A stretch of 64,000 nt of DNA from Marinobacter sp. EhC06 (GTDB lineage: Bacteria; Pseudomonadota; Gammaproteobacteria; Pseudomonadales; Oleiphilaceae), in contig NZ_LXYO01000034.1 of NCBI RefSeq assembly GCF_001650915.1, positions 124,001-188,000 on the forward strand, written 5' to 3'. Shown one piece after another: positions 1-8,201 of the stretch (positions are counted from its first letter, which is position 1; each line of letters begins with the position of its first letter). The notes under the pieces are model-generated. The model searched no databases. It worked only from the letters and a program-made list of their open reading frames with translations, and was not told the origin of the DNA. Made by a program: the position numbers and the translations under genes.

Positions 1-2
1 CA

Positions 3-212
3 GATTCCGAGCAGGAACCGGAGCTGGTTATTACGCTTCGGGTGCTGAATCCGATTGCCCTGGCGAAGCGGGAATCACGCTCTGCCCGGGTGCTTGCCGA
101 CAAACTGCCCGTCATGGTTCGCAAGATGGTGTATCAGGAAGTGATGAAAGAGCTTGAAGAAGAGATGACGGAGCGTGAAATAGACGTGGAAATGCAGATC
201 GAGTATCGATAA
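3..212 (+). CDS. C-terminal end of an unrecognised protein (5' end outside window)
   Basis: An open frame runs in from the left edge and stops with TAA at 210-212, giving 69 residues. The tail is highly charged (KELEEEMTEREIDVEMQIEY) and probably helical. I do not recognise the family. The next gene on the same strand begins 37 bases later, so the two may be cotranscribed. The start and any upstream domains are not visible. Confidence 0.6.
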   Translation, partial: DSEQEPELVITLRVLNPIALAKRESRSARVLADKLPVMVRKMVYQEVMKELEEEMTEREIDVEMQIEYR

Positions 213-249
213 CTGGGGTATTCAAGATGAATGATGGAAGCGCACTGTC

Positions 250-723
250 ATGATCACGACTGGCATCGTAATTCTGTTGTTGCTTCTGGCGTTCAGCGGG
301 CTCTGCTTTGCCTACTGGCAGTTGCTGCTGTGCCGCCGTGAGGCCCGGATTCTGAACTCCCATCGGGTGGCGGCGCACAGCGCCATCCAGAAAAGCAGAA
401 TGGACCTTCTTGAGGTTCGAAACCGTGCCCGATTACTGGAGGACTCCGTCTCAGGCGGTGCCAGCGCGGTGGAGAAACTCCACAAAGCGATCTCCAACAC
501 CACCTTCGGGCTGATCGATCTGTTCTCGAAGGACGAAGAGTTCCGGCAGACGGCCCGTAAAGCAAGGGCCACCCATGATCAGACCAGTCAGCAGATCTAC
601 CGAACCGTGCGCACCACCAACAAGGCACTGCATATTCTTGCTGACACCCTGATCATCGGGAAGGCTGAAAAACGGCTCGCTTCCCGCAAGCGCGGAAAAG
701 CTGAGGGTTCTGACGGCGGTTAA
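250..723 (+). CDS. Small single-pass membrane protein of unknown function
   Basis: This 157-residue protein begins with a hydrophobic segment (about residues 3-25, ITTGIVILLLLLAFSGLCFA), which is probably a membrane anchor. The rest is polar, likely helical and rich in Arg/Lys, ending in a basic KRLASRKRGK tail. A GGAAG ribosome-binding site at 236-240 suits the ATG at 250. A nine-codon mini-frame (227-253) overlaps that start by ATGA; it may be chance. I recognise no family. It is convergent with rlmA, with a 13-base gap. Confidence 0.65.
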   Translation: MITTGIVILLLLLAFSGLCFAYWQLLLCRREARILNSHRVAAHSAIQKSRMDLLEVRNRARLLEDSVSGGASAVEKLHKAISNTTFGLIDLFSKDEEFRQTARKARATHDQTSQQIYRTVRTTNKALHILADTLIIGKAEKRLASRKRGKAEGSDGG

Positions 724-736
724 TAGACTTCGGCGG

Positions 737-1576
737 TCAGACCTTTTCCAGACGCTTCAGAACCACCTCGACGGTTACCTCCAGCGATTCGAGTGTCCCC
801 GCCTTCTCAAGCCCTTCCTGGGTAGCCCGATAAAGGTGCGGTGTCATGGCTAGCAGATCGGCAATGCTGCCCTGGTCTGGAAGGTTCAGCGGGAAACGTA
901 CCACGGTTGAATCCAGCTGCCGGAAACCTTCGGGGGCTGAGCTCTCAGCGTCTGCCGGCGACTTCAGCTCCGGATAAATGATCTCGCGCAGTTCCCGCAG
1001 ATGGTCCGCACCGGCATCCACCTGGATCACCTGCCCGCCGGGCTTGAGTACCCGTGCGAATTCGCTGTAAACCGGAAACCCGAACAGGCAAAGCACCAGA
1101 TCCAGCGATTCCGGCAGTACCGGCAGGTTGGCATTGCTGCCCACCACCCATCGGGTTTGTTTGTCCTGTTTTGCCGCAGCCAGGACTGCCCACTTCGAGA
1201 TATCGACGCCAATCATGGCAAGCTCTGTGTTGCCGGCCACGTTTGCAAGGTGCCGGAGGTAATAGCCTTCTCCGGAACCGGCGTCGAGCACCGAACCAAC
1301 TCCCCCATTCGGGAACGACTGGATTGCAAGATCGCTAACCGCCTCGGCGATCTTTGTGTAGAAGCCGGCACCCAGGAACCGTTGTCTGGCGGCGACCATT
1401 TCCTTGCTGTCACCCGGGTCCAGGGTACGCTTCTTCTGAACGGGCAACAGATGCACGTAACCTTGCCGGGCAACATCAAAGCTGTGTCCATTCTCACAGC
1501 GCCAGGTCTTTTCGCTGGGCGTAAGCGGGCAGCCGTCCAGTGGGCAAGCTAAGGCGTCAAACGGCATCGTGGTCAT
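737..1576 (-). CDS. rlmA: 23S rRNA (guanine-N1)-methyltransferase RlmA
   Basis: RlmA methylates N1 of G745 in 23S rRNA using S-adenosylmethionine. The protein has the family layout: an N-terminal zinc-ribbon-like part (CPLDGCPL then WRCENGHSFD, about residues 9-32) followed by a Rossmann methyltransferase with a glycine-rich SAM loop (VLDAGSGEGYYLRHL, near residue 100). QGYVHLLP and KEMVAARQRFL are typical of RlmA. An upstream in-frame TTG at 1597 would add seven residues. I chose the ATG at 1576 because bacterial RlmA proteins begin close to the first cysteine, although its ribosome-binding site is weak. It is probably a single-gene unit. Confidence 0.88.
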   Translation of the reverse strand: MTTMPFDALACPLDGCPLTPSEKTWRCENGHSFDVARQGYVHLLPVQKKRTLDPGDSKEMVAARQRFLGAGFYTKIAEAVSDLAIQSFPNGGVGSVLDAGSGEGYYLRHLANVAGNTELAMIGVDISKWAVLAAAKQDKQTRWVVGSNANLPVLPESLDLVLCLFGFPVYSEFARVLKPGGQVIQVDAGADHLRELREIIYPELKSPADAESSAPEGFRQLDSTVVRFPLNLPDQGSIADLLAMTPHLYRATQEGLEKAGTLESLEVTVEVVLKRLEKV

Positions 1577-1642
1577 GGTTTGTGTATCCGGTTCCAAAGT
1601 CGGGGTCGGGTATCATGGCAGGAATTTTGGTTCCACCCAAAA

Positions 1643-1669
1643 CAAAAAGGCACCCGTAGGTGCCTTTTC
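1643..1669 (-). terminator. Rho-independent terminator after etfA
   Basis: The stem AAAGGCACC / GGTGCCTTT has a four-base CGTA loop. On the minus strand it is followed by a T run, directly after the etfA stop codon, which fits termination of the etfBA transcript. Confidence 0.85.
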
Positions 1670-1686
1670 TCAAGCCGGACAGAAAG

Positions 1687-2628
1687 TTATAGAACTTTCT
1701 TCAGCTCCTCTTCAAGCTGCGGAACTGCTTCGAACAGATCCGCGACCAGGCCGTAATCGGCAACCTGGAAGATCGGGGCTTCTTCGTCCTTGTTGATCGC
1801 AACGATCACCTTGGAGTCAGACATACCGGCCAGGTGCTGGATGGCACCGGAAATGCCCACGGCGATGTACAGCTGCGGAGCAACAATCTTACCGGTCTGG
1901 CCAACCTGCATGTCGTTCGGTACGAAACCGGCGTCAACCGCAGCACGGGATGCGCCAACAGCGGCACCCATCAGATCGGCAACCTGCTCAAGCATCTTGA
2001 AGTTGTCGCCGTTCTGCATGCCGCGACCGCCGGAAACAACGATACCAGCGCTTGCCAGATCAGGACGGTCAGACTTGGCCAGCTCTTCGCTTACGAACTG
2101 GGACAGGCCAGCGTCTTTTACAACGTCGAGCTGTTCAACGGCAGCGGAGCCACCTTCACCAGCGACCGGATCAAATGCGGTCGGACGAACAGTAACTACC
2201 TTGATGCTGTCACTGGATTTGACAGTGGCAATGGCGTTACCAGCGTAGATCGGGCGAACGAAGGTGTCTTCGGACTCCACACGCATGATGTCGGAAACCT
2301 GGGCAACGTCCAGCAGTGCAGCAACACGTGGCATAAAGTCTTTGCCCACGGTGCCAGCGGCGGCCAGGATGTGGCTGTAGCCCTTGCCTACTTCGGCAAC
2401 CAGCTCACCCAGGTTCTCGCCCAGGAAGTGACCATAAGCAGCGTTATCGGCAACCAGTACCTTGTTAACGCCTTCGGCCTTGGCAGCTGCTTCAGCAACG
2501 GCACCGCAGTTCTCACCGGCAACCAGTACGTCGATGTCTCCGCCGATGGCCTTGGCAGCCGCTACAACATTCAGGGTAGCCTGTTTCAGGCTGCTGTTGT
2601 CATGTTCAGCAATTACAAGGATGCTCAT
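1687..2628 (-). CDS. etfA: Electron transfer flavoprotein alpha subunit
   Basis: EtfA pairs with EtfB to form the soluble FAD/AMP carrier that takes electrons from acyl-CoA and other dehydrogenases and passes them to ETF-ubiquinone oxidoreductase. The 313-residue length is normal. The C-terminal FAD domain carries the family signature: SGGRGMQ near residue 201, QVGQTGKIV, YIAVGISGAIQHLAGM and INKDEEAPIFQVADYG (residues about 240-295). It starts immediately after the etfB stop codon (TAA then ATG, with no gap), so the two are translationally coupled in the order etfB-etfA. A terminator follows. Confidence 0.97.
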   Translation of the reverse strand: MSILVIAEHDNSSLKQATLNVVAAAKAIGGDIDVLVAGENCGAVAEAAAKAEGVNKVLVADNAAYGHFLGENLGELVAEVGKGYSHILAAAGTVGKDFMPRVAALLDVAQVSDIMRVESEDTFVRPIYAGNAIATVKSSDSIKVVTVRPTAFDPVAGEGGSAAVEQLDVVKDAGLSQFVSEELAKSDRPDLASAGIVVSGGRGMQNGDNFKMLEQVADLMGAAVGASRAAVDAGFVPNDMQVGQTGKIVAPQLYIAVGISGAIQHLAGMSDSKVIVAINKDEEAPIFQVADYGLVADLFEAVPQLEEELKKVL

Positions 2629-3378
2629 TTAGATCACCTTCGCTTCGTTCTTCAGTTTATCGACCAGCTCGGCAACGTCGGCCACTTTCACACCCGCCTG
2701 ACGGGAAGCAGGCGCTTCAACCTTCAGGGTGGAAAGGCGCGGAGCGATGTCGACACCCAGATCGGCCGGGCTCATGTTGTCCAGCGGCTTCTTCTTGGCC
2801 TTCATGATGTTCGGCAGAGAAGCGTAGCGCGGCTCGTTCAGGCGCAGGTCGGTGGTGACAACCGCAGGCAGGTTCAGGGCAACGGTCATCAGACCACCGT
2901 CTATCTCACGGGTTACGTTGACCTTGTCGCCCTCAACAACCACTTCGGAAGCGAAAGTGCCCTGACCCATGCCGGTCAGCGCGGCCAGCATCTGGCCGGT
3001 CTGGTTGTTATCGGAATCGATGGACTGCTTGCCAAGAATAACCAGCTTTGGCTCTTCTTTCTCAACAACAGCCTTGAGCAGCTTGGCCGCTTCGAGAGAC
3101 TGAACCTCCTCGTCGGTTTCGACGTGGATACCACGGTCAGCACCCAGCGCCAGCGCAGTACGGATCTGCTCCTGGGAGGCCTTCGGACCAATGGATACCA
3201 CCACGATTTCACTGGCAACACCCTTCTCTTTCAGGCGAACGGCTTCTTCTACCGCGATTTCGCAGAACGGGTTCATTGCCATCTTGACGTTGGCGAGGTC
3301 AACACCGGTGTTGTCCGGCTTGACGCGCACCTTTACGTTGTAGTCGATTACTCGTTTTACAGCGACCAGAACCTTCAT
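2629..3378 (-). CDS. etfB: Electron transfer flavoprotein beta subunit
   Basis: EtfB is the second half of the ETF heterodimer and binds AMP. The protein has 249 residues, the usual length. It starts with [20 protein letters not shown] and contains the ETF-beta pattern ([20 protein letters not shown], then [10 protein letters not shown]) and the [18 protein letters not shown] stretch that contacts the nucleotide. It is first in the etfBA operon and divergent from etfD. A palindromic operator candidate lies in the shared upstream region. Confidence 0.97.
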   Translation of the reverse strand: MKVLVAVKRVIDYNVKVRVKPDNTGVDLANVKMAMNPFCEIAVEEAVRLKEKGVASEIVVVSIGPKASQEQIRTALALGADRGIHVETDEEVQSLEAAKLLKAVVEKEEPKLVILGKQSIDSDNNQTGQMLAALTGMGQGTFASEVVVEGDKVNVTREIDGGLMTVALNLPAVVTTDLRLNEPRYASLPNIMKAKKKPLDNMSPADLGVDIAPRLSTLKVEAPASRQAGVKVADVAELVDKLKNEAKVI

Positions 3379-3796
3379 AGATTCCTCGTTCTTCTACGAT
3401 GGGTTTATGACTTGCAGTCCTCGCGCAGAGCCTGCCGAAATTCAATGCGCACTAATGATGGAGGCAACACTCAGCAGAATCAATAGCCTCAAACGACGCG
3501 CCAGGACTGAACTTTCAGCCAATTCCCCGGTATTGACCGGGAACGGCAATGAGACGATACTAGATTTCGACTCAAAACACACGATGTTTCAGTGTGCTCT
3601 TACAATGCCAAAGGACAGAGCGAATTTCAAACAAACGTTTGTTTGATTCTTCAAATACGGTATCCTTTTGGTTATGCAAGTCGGGTCAAACGGCTTGGGG
3701 CAGTCGTCTATAGCGACTTTTACCGGTATGATGGCGGCCCAGAATAATTGGCCTGCGGGCATATAATTTCCATTAAAGATGTTTGAGGAGACCAAC
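3379..3796. promoter_or_regulatory. Divergent regulatory region between etfBA and etfD
   Basis: This is 418 bases without a convincing gene; a 79-codon frame at 3407-3646 has no family features. On the plus strand, TATAAT at 3762-3767 lies just upstream of the etfD ribosome-binding site but has no good -35. A second candidate is TTGACC (3533-3538), 17 bases, GATACT (3556-3561). The 20-bp palindrome at 3627-3646 is listed separately. The arrangement suggests joint control of both transcripts. Confidence 0.5.
3627..3646. promoter_or_regulatory. Perfect 20-bp palindrome, probable TetR-type operator
   Basis: TCAAACAAACGTTTGTTTGA is a perfect inverted repeat between two divergent fatty-acid electron-transfer units. 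Its CAAAC/GTTTG half-sites resemble the motif I recall for the Pseudomonas fatty-acid regulator PsrA. Assignment to a PsrA-like regulator is inference. Confidence 0.6.
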
Positions 3797-5449
3797 GTGG
3801 AACGCGAATCGATGGAATTTGATGTTCTGATCGTCGGCGGCGGCCCGGCGGGCCTGTCGGCAGCGTGCCGTGTCATGCAGCTGGCGCAGGAAGCTGGCGA
3901 GGAACTCACCGTATGCGTGGTAGAGAAAGGTTCTGAGATCGGCGCTCACATTCTGGCCGGTACCGTATTCGAGCCCACTGCCCTCAACGAACTCTTCCCG
4001 GACTGGAAAGAGAAAGGCGCCCCGCTGAACACGCCGGTTACCCGTGACGATATTTTCCTGCTGAAGAACCAGGAAAGCGCCACCAAGATCCCCAATGCGT
4101 TTGTGCCCAAGAACATGCACAACCATGGCAACTACATTATCAGCCTGGGCAACCTGTGCCGCTGGCTCGCCGAACAGGCCGAGCAGCTGGGCGTTGAGGT
4201 GTATCCCGGCTTTGCCGCCTCCGAGACCATCGTTGAGGACGGTCAGGTAAAAGGCATTATTACCGGCGACATGGGCGTGGCCCGTGATGGTTCCGAAAAA
4301 GACGGTTACATGCCGGGCATGGAACTGCGCGCCAAATACACCCTGTTCACCGAGGGCTGCCGTGGTCACCTGGGCAAGCGCCTGATCAACGAGTTCAACC
4401 TTGACGAAGGCAAGGATCCCCAGCACTACGGCATCGGTATCAAAGAGCTGTGGGACATTGATCCAGCCAAACACGAGCCGGGACTGGTTGTTCATACCAC
4501 TGGCTGGCCGCTGAAGGAGACCGGTTCCACCGGTGGTTCCTTCCTTTATCATCTCGAGAATGGCCAGGTCTACGTGGGCCTGATCACCGATCTGTCCTAC
4601 AGCAACCCGCATCTGAGTCCGTTCGAGGAATTCCAGCGCCTGAAGCATCACCCGGAGATCAAGAAACACCTGGAAGGCGGCAAGCGCGTCTCCTACGGCG
4701 CCCGTGCAATCACCAAAGGTGGTTACAACGCCCTGCCCAAGATGAGCTTCCCGGGTGGTCTGCTGCTGGGCTGTGACGCCGGCACGCTGAACGGTTCCAA
4801 GATCAAGGGCTCCCACACTGCCATGAAGTCCGGCATGCTGGGCGCCGAGGCTGTCTTCGAAGCGCTCAAGGACGGCAAGAGTGGTGAAGAGATCAGCAGC
4901 TTCCAGAAGAAGTTTGAAGACAGCTGGCTGTTCAAGGAGCTTTACGCCGAGCGTAACTTCGGGCCGGCCATGCACAAGTTCGGCAACGTGGTTGGCGGTG
5001 CTATCGCCTTCTTCGAGCAGAACATCCTGCGTGGCAGCCTGCCGATCACCTTCCACGATACCACTCCGGACTACGCCACCCTGAAGCCGGCGGCCGAGTG
5101 CAAGAAGGTGACCTATCCCAAGCCGGATAACACCCTGACCTTCGACCGTCTTTCCTCGGTGTTTATCTCCAACACCAACCATGAGGAAGATCAGCCGGTA
5201 CACCTGAAGCTGACGGACCCAGAGTTGCCGATTCGCGACAACCTGCCGAAATACGACGAGCCTGCGCAGCGTTATTGCCCGGCTGGTGTGTACGAAGTTG
5301 TCGAGAAGGATGACGGTAGCGGCAAGCGCTTCCAGATCAACGCCCAGAACTGTGTTCACTGCAAGACCTGTGATATCAAGGATCCTGCCCAGAACATTAA
5401 CTGGGTGACTCCGGAAGGGGGCGGTGGCCCGAACTATCCGAACATGTAA
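3797..5449 (+). CDS. etfD: Electron transfer flavoprotein-ubiquinone oxidoreductase
   Basis: ETF-QO takes electrons from reduced ETF and reduces ubiquinone at the membrane, using FAD and one [4Fe-4S] cluster. The FAD-binding loop is at the N-terminus (FDVLIVGGGPAGLSAACRV). The cluster ligands are at the C-terminus: RYCPAGVYEV, then NCVHCKTCDIKDP. I chose the GTG at 3797 (550 residues, starting MERESMEF) because GAGGAG at 3785-3790 is correctly spaced for it. The in-frame ATG at 3779 would add six residues but has no ribosome-binding site. The gene is divergent from etfBA and ends in a strong terminator. Confidence 0.95.
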   Translation: MERESMEFDVLIVGGGPAGLSAACRVMQLAQEAGEELTVCVVEKGSEIGAHILAGTVFEPTALNELFPDWKEKGAPLNTPVTRDDIFLLKNQESATKIPNAFVPKNMHNHGNYIISLGNLCRWLAEQAEQLGVEVYPGFAASETIVEDGQVKGIITGDMGVARDGSEKDGYMPGMELRAKYTLFTEGCRGHLGKRLINEFNLDEGKDPQHYGIGIKELWDIDPAKHEPGLVVHTTGWPLKETGSTGGSFLYHLENGQVYVGLITDLSYSNPHLSPFEEFQRLKHHPEIKKHLEGGKRVSYGARAITKGGYNALPKMSFPGGLLLGCDAGTLNGSKIKGSHTAMKSGMLGAEAVFEALKDGKSGEEISSFQKKFEDSWLFKELYAERNFGPAMHKFGNVVGGAIAFFEQNILRGSLPITFHDTTPDYATLKPAAECKKVTYPKPDNTLTFDRLSSVFISNTNHEEDQPVHLKLTDPELPIRDNLPKYDEPAQRYCPAGVYEVVEKDDGSGKRFQINAQNCVHCKTCDIKDPAQNINWVTPEGGGGPNYPNM

Positions 5450-5466
5450 GTTCGGCTTCCGTACAT

Positions 5467-5496
5467 AAAAAAACGGCTCCCGCGGGAGCCGTTTTT
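5467..5496. terminator. Bidirectional terminator between etfD and the FKBP gene
   Basis: The stem AACGGCTCCC / GGGAGCCGTT has a two-base loop and is flanked by an A run and a T run. It can therefore stop etfD on the plus strand and the FKBP gene on the minus strand. Confidence 0.9.
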
Positions 5497-5515
5497 CGTT
5501 GCGCTTCAGAAAAGC

Positions 5516-5977
5516 TTAGTGAGCGTGGCCGTGCTCTTGCTCTTCGTCAGTCGCTTCGCGAGCTTCTACTACTTCTACGTCGAAGTGCAGAGTCTGGCCG
5601 GCGAGCGGATGGTTGGCGTCGATGGTGACGGTCTCGTCGCCAACTTCAACCACGCGAACAACCTGAGGGCCGCCCGGGGTCTGCGCCTGGAACTGCATGC
5701 CCGGCTCGATGGTGTCTACGCCTTCAAATGCAGAACGCGGAACCGGCTGGATCAGCTCTTCGTTAACTTCGCCGTAGCCTTCAGCAGGGTCTACAGAAAC
5801 CTTAACCTGATCGCCTGCGTTCTTTTCGTTCAGTGCACTTTCCAGTCCACCGATAATGTTCTGTGCACCTTCCAGATAAGACAGAGGCTCACGACCTTCT
5901 ACACGGGAGGAGTCAAGCTGCTCTCCCTGATCGTTGGTGAGCGTGTAATGGATGGTGACAACACGAGGTTGGGCCAT
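5516..5977 (-). CDS. SlyD-like FKBP-type peptidyl-prolyl isomerase
   Basis: This 153-residue cytoplasmic prolyl isomerase/chaperone has the SlyD layout: a split FKBP domain (VTIHYTLTNDQGEQLDSS ... YLEGAQNIIGGLESAL) interrupted by an insert-in-flap region, then the return of the FKBP strand (ANHPLAGQTLHFDVEVVEA). The acidic C-terminus ends in EQEHGHAH, a much shorter histidine tail than in E. coli SlyD, so strong nickel binding is doubtful. It is probably transcribed alone and shares a terminator with etfD. Confidence 0.9.
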   Translation of the reverse strand: MAQPRVVTIHYTLTNDQGEQLDSSRVEGREPLSYLEGAQNIIGGLESALNEKNAGDQVKVSVDPAEGYGEVNEELIQPVPRSAFEGVDTIEPGMQFQAQTPGGPQVVRVVEVGDETVTIDANHPLAGQTLHFDVEVVEAREATDEEQEHGHAH

Positions 5978-6175
5978 GTGATCTCCTTGCGTGTCGCAAT
6001 GACTGTTTAATTGATTTAGGCAATCGAAAGTGATCGTGAACAGCCAGACTGCACAGAGGGACTAACGACCACCGGGCCTCGTTAGAGAGCCAGGCTCATA
6101 ACAAGTATGAAAACACAGTTTAACAACTGAGCTAATGCGTTTTCTACCGTAATTCTGGGGCCGCAGTACGGGTTT

Positions 6176-6742
6176 TCAACCACCCTGCCCGATTTTGTAG
6201 AAAATTCCGTGACTAAAAACGCCGAGAACAGGATGGCCGTCTTCATTTCGCTCGACCACATGCTCGGCCAGATCGTAATAGGCGGCGGTTACCAGGCGAG
6301 CTTCGACGCCGTGGCGAACCTTGACGACAGGGCGCGGTTCGTCGGAGTCCGGATAGGTTCCCACTTCAAGGGGGTGGTGCTGGCCAATCTCGAGGGTTTC
6401 GCCCACGTTGGTGGTCAGTGAGATGACCTGCCGGTCGCCCTCCCCGGTTACCTGAAGCGAATGCGCCAGAAGCGGCGCGTCCTCAACCTGTATTCGCCAC
6501 TTTTCTACCGGCGTCACCAGGTAGTACTCGCCACCTTCCTCCCGGCGCAGAATGGTGGAGAACAGTCTTACAATGGCTTCCCGTGCCAGTGGCTCACCCT
6601 TGAAGATCCATTGACCATCACGGCTGATGCGAAGATCCATGTCGCCTGACAGTTCGGGATGCCACTGATCGATTGGCGGGTTGCCGGGGTTTTTCACGGT
6701 TTCCTCCACCTTTTTAGCGAGATTATCCGGATTCATGCTCAT
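6176..6742 (-). CDS. DUF1285 family protein
   Basis: This 188-residue cytoplasmic protein matches my memory of the DUF1285 family: PPIDQWHPELSGDMDLRISRDGQWIFKGEPL, then RLFSTILRREEGGEYYLVTPVEKWRIQVEDAP. No enzymatic function is established as far as I know. It is the last gene of a minus-strand run (gpsA, sixA, radical SAM, DUF1285), 24 bases after the radical SAM gene. An ATG two codons in is an equally good start. Confidence 0.8.
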   Translation of the reverse strand: MSMNPDNLAKKVEETVKNPGNPPIDQWHPELSGDMDLRISRDGQWIFKGEPLAREAIVRLFSTILRREEGGEYYLVTPVEKWRIQVEDAPLLAHSLQVTGEGDRQVISLTTNVGETLEIGQHHPLEVGTYPDSDEPRPVVKVRHGVEARLVTAAYYDLAEHVVERNEDGHPVLGVFSHGIFYKIGQGG

Positions 6743-6766
6743 AACGGTGGCTCCCGGTTCAGAGAT

Positions 6767-7663
6767 TTACAACCCACGCATCCACTCCGCTCGAAGCGGC
6801 GCTGCGCCAGGATTCGTGATGGCCAGGTTAACCTGATCCAGCATTTTCTGCTTGTCGCGACCAAGGGTTCCTTTCAGTACCAAGTAATTGGAGGCGTGGT
6901 CGCTGCGAAAGATGGTTTTATCGAGCTCCAGATGTTCCAGTAACAGACGGATTTCTTTGAAAAGACCCTGCTGCGAGAGCGGGACGAAATCATCACCGAA
7001 GCCTTCCCGAAAACGCTCTTCACCCTGAGGGAAGCTCACCACGAGGGTAGATAGGTAGTCTGGCTGGGTTTCATTGCACAGCGTGGCGGTGTTGATCGCA
7101 TGCTGGGGCGAGAGGCTCTCACCGCCCAGTCCGTTTAGCACCATCACAGAACTGGTCAGGCCGGCCTCACGAATCTTCAACAGCGCAGAACGGGTCGACT
7201 CCCAGGTTTCGCCCTTGTTAACGCGGCGCAGAACTTCATCATCGCCGGATTCCATTCCAACATAGAGAATCTGGAGCCCGGCTTCTTTCAGCTGTGCCAG
7301 TTCTTCCACAGTCTTTTTGGCAAGGTTGCGAGGCAGGCAATAACTGGAAACCCGCTGAAGGTCCGGAAAAGCTTCCCGCAGCTGGCCCAGAATCTCCAGC
7401 AGCCGACGGGTCGGCAGCACCATGGCATCACCGTCCGCCAGGAATACCCGGCGCACGCCGCCCAGGCTTCGGGCGGCGTTCTGAATGTCCTGCAGCACGT
7501 CGTCGGGCTTGCGGGCCCGGAATTTCTTTTGCGGCTGGGTGTACATCTCGCAGAAGGTGCACTTGTTCCAGGAGCAGCCGTTGGTAACCGGCAGGATCAG
7601 GGACTTGGCTTCGCTGGGGGGCCGGAATACCGGCTCTACGTAGTCAATCGGAAAGCTGTACAT
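6767..7663 (-). CDS. Radical SAM enzyme of unknown substrate
   Basis: This 298-residue protein has a radical SAM cluster motif with wider spacing, NGCSWNKCTFC (Cys30-X4-Cys35-X2-Cys38), instead of the standard CX3CX2C. I recall this spacing in a COG1032-like branch. Further barrel features are FLADGDAMVLP (the GGE-equivalent position) and LYVGMESGDDEVLRRVNKG. I see no B12-binding or SPASM domain. The substrate cannot be inferred from sequence. It lies between sixA and DUF1285 in one orientation. Confidence 0.85.
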   Translation of the reverse strand: MYSFPIDYVEPVFRPPSEAKSLILPVTNGCSWNKCTFCEMYTQPQKKFRARKPDDVLQDIQNAARSLGGVRRVFLADGDAMVLPTRRLLEILGQLREAFPDLQRVSSYCLPRNLAKKTVEELAQLKEAGLQILYVGMESGDDEVLRRVNKGETWESTRSALLKIREAGLTSSVMVLNGLGGESLSPQHAINTATLCNETQPDYLSTLVVSFPQGEERFREGFGDDFVPLSQQGLFKEIRLLLEHLELDKTIFRSDHASNYLVLKGTLGRDKQKMLDQVNLAITNPGAAPLRAEWMRGL

Positions 7664-7708
7664 AGTCAGGCTCGAATTTGAGGATTCGGAAATCGGATAA
7701 CTGGAGTA

Positions 7709-8158
7709 TCAGGGCAGAAACTGCGCTTTCAAGTCTGCGCAGCCAGGGCCAACCACCGGCATGTCGAGCATCACCGCCTGGGAGGTCATAAACGGAATGC
7801 CGCGGCGGTGGGCGTCTACCAGAAGCGTGGCAAGGCCACCAACCAGGGGCATGTGGGAGACAACCATCAATGGCGATTCGTGCTGTTCGATCAGCGCATC
7901 GAGGCACTCGCCGGGGTCGTCGTCCGGAGTGAGGAACATCTTTTCCTCAACGGGGCAATTGAGGATCTCGGACACAATAGCGGCGGTTTGCCGGGCCCGT
8001 ACGTAGGGACTGCTCCAGATCAGCTTTGGCCGCCAGGGCGACCCGGCGATGCGGGCAGCAACCTCGGCAACGCCCAGCCGACCGGATTCGGTGAGTTCAC
8101 GCTCCTGATCCAGTGTGTGCCAGCCAGCTTCGCCGTGACGCATGATGAGCAGTTGCAA
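7709..8158 (-). CDS. sixA: Phosphohistidine phosphatase SixA
   Basis: SixA removes phosphate from phosphohistidine in signalling or phosphotransfer proteins. It is a histidine-phosphatase (phosphoglycerate-mutase fold) protein of 149 residues. The catalytic RHGEA is at the very N-terminus, with SSPYVRARQTA and the second catalytic histidine in VVSHMPLVGGLA. The start codon is TTG at 8158, supported by GGAG in the preceding AAAGGAGAGAGCCC. It sits 43 bases downstream of gpsA, and the two are probably cotranscribed. Confidence 0.9.
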   Translation of the reverse strand: MQLLIMRHGEAGWHTLDQERELTESGRLGVAEVAARIAGSPWRPKLIWSSPYVRARQTAAIVSEILNCPVEEKMFLTPDDDPGECLDALIEQHESPLMVVSHMPLVGGLATLLVDAHRRGIPFMTSQAVMLDMPVVGPGCADLKAQFLP

Positions 8159-8201
8159 GGGCTCTCTCCTTTCAGACCTTCTCCGGCGTTTCCGGGCCGT
8201 T

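Noticed and set aside
1834..3486. A 550-codon open frame on the plus strand
   Set aside because: It is antisense to etfA and etfB, whose protein signatures are unmistakable. The antisense frame has no recognisable domain and arises from codon bias.
3407..3646. A 79-codon frame in the etf divergent region
   Set aside because: No ribosome-binding site, no family features, and it ends inside the palindromic operator.
3773..5359. A 528-codon open frame on the minus strand
   Set aside because: Antisense to etfD; the composition (many Val, Gln, Leu, His) is typical of a shadow frame.
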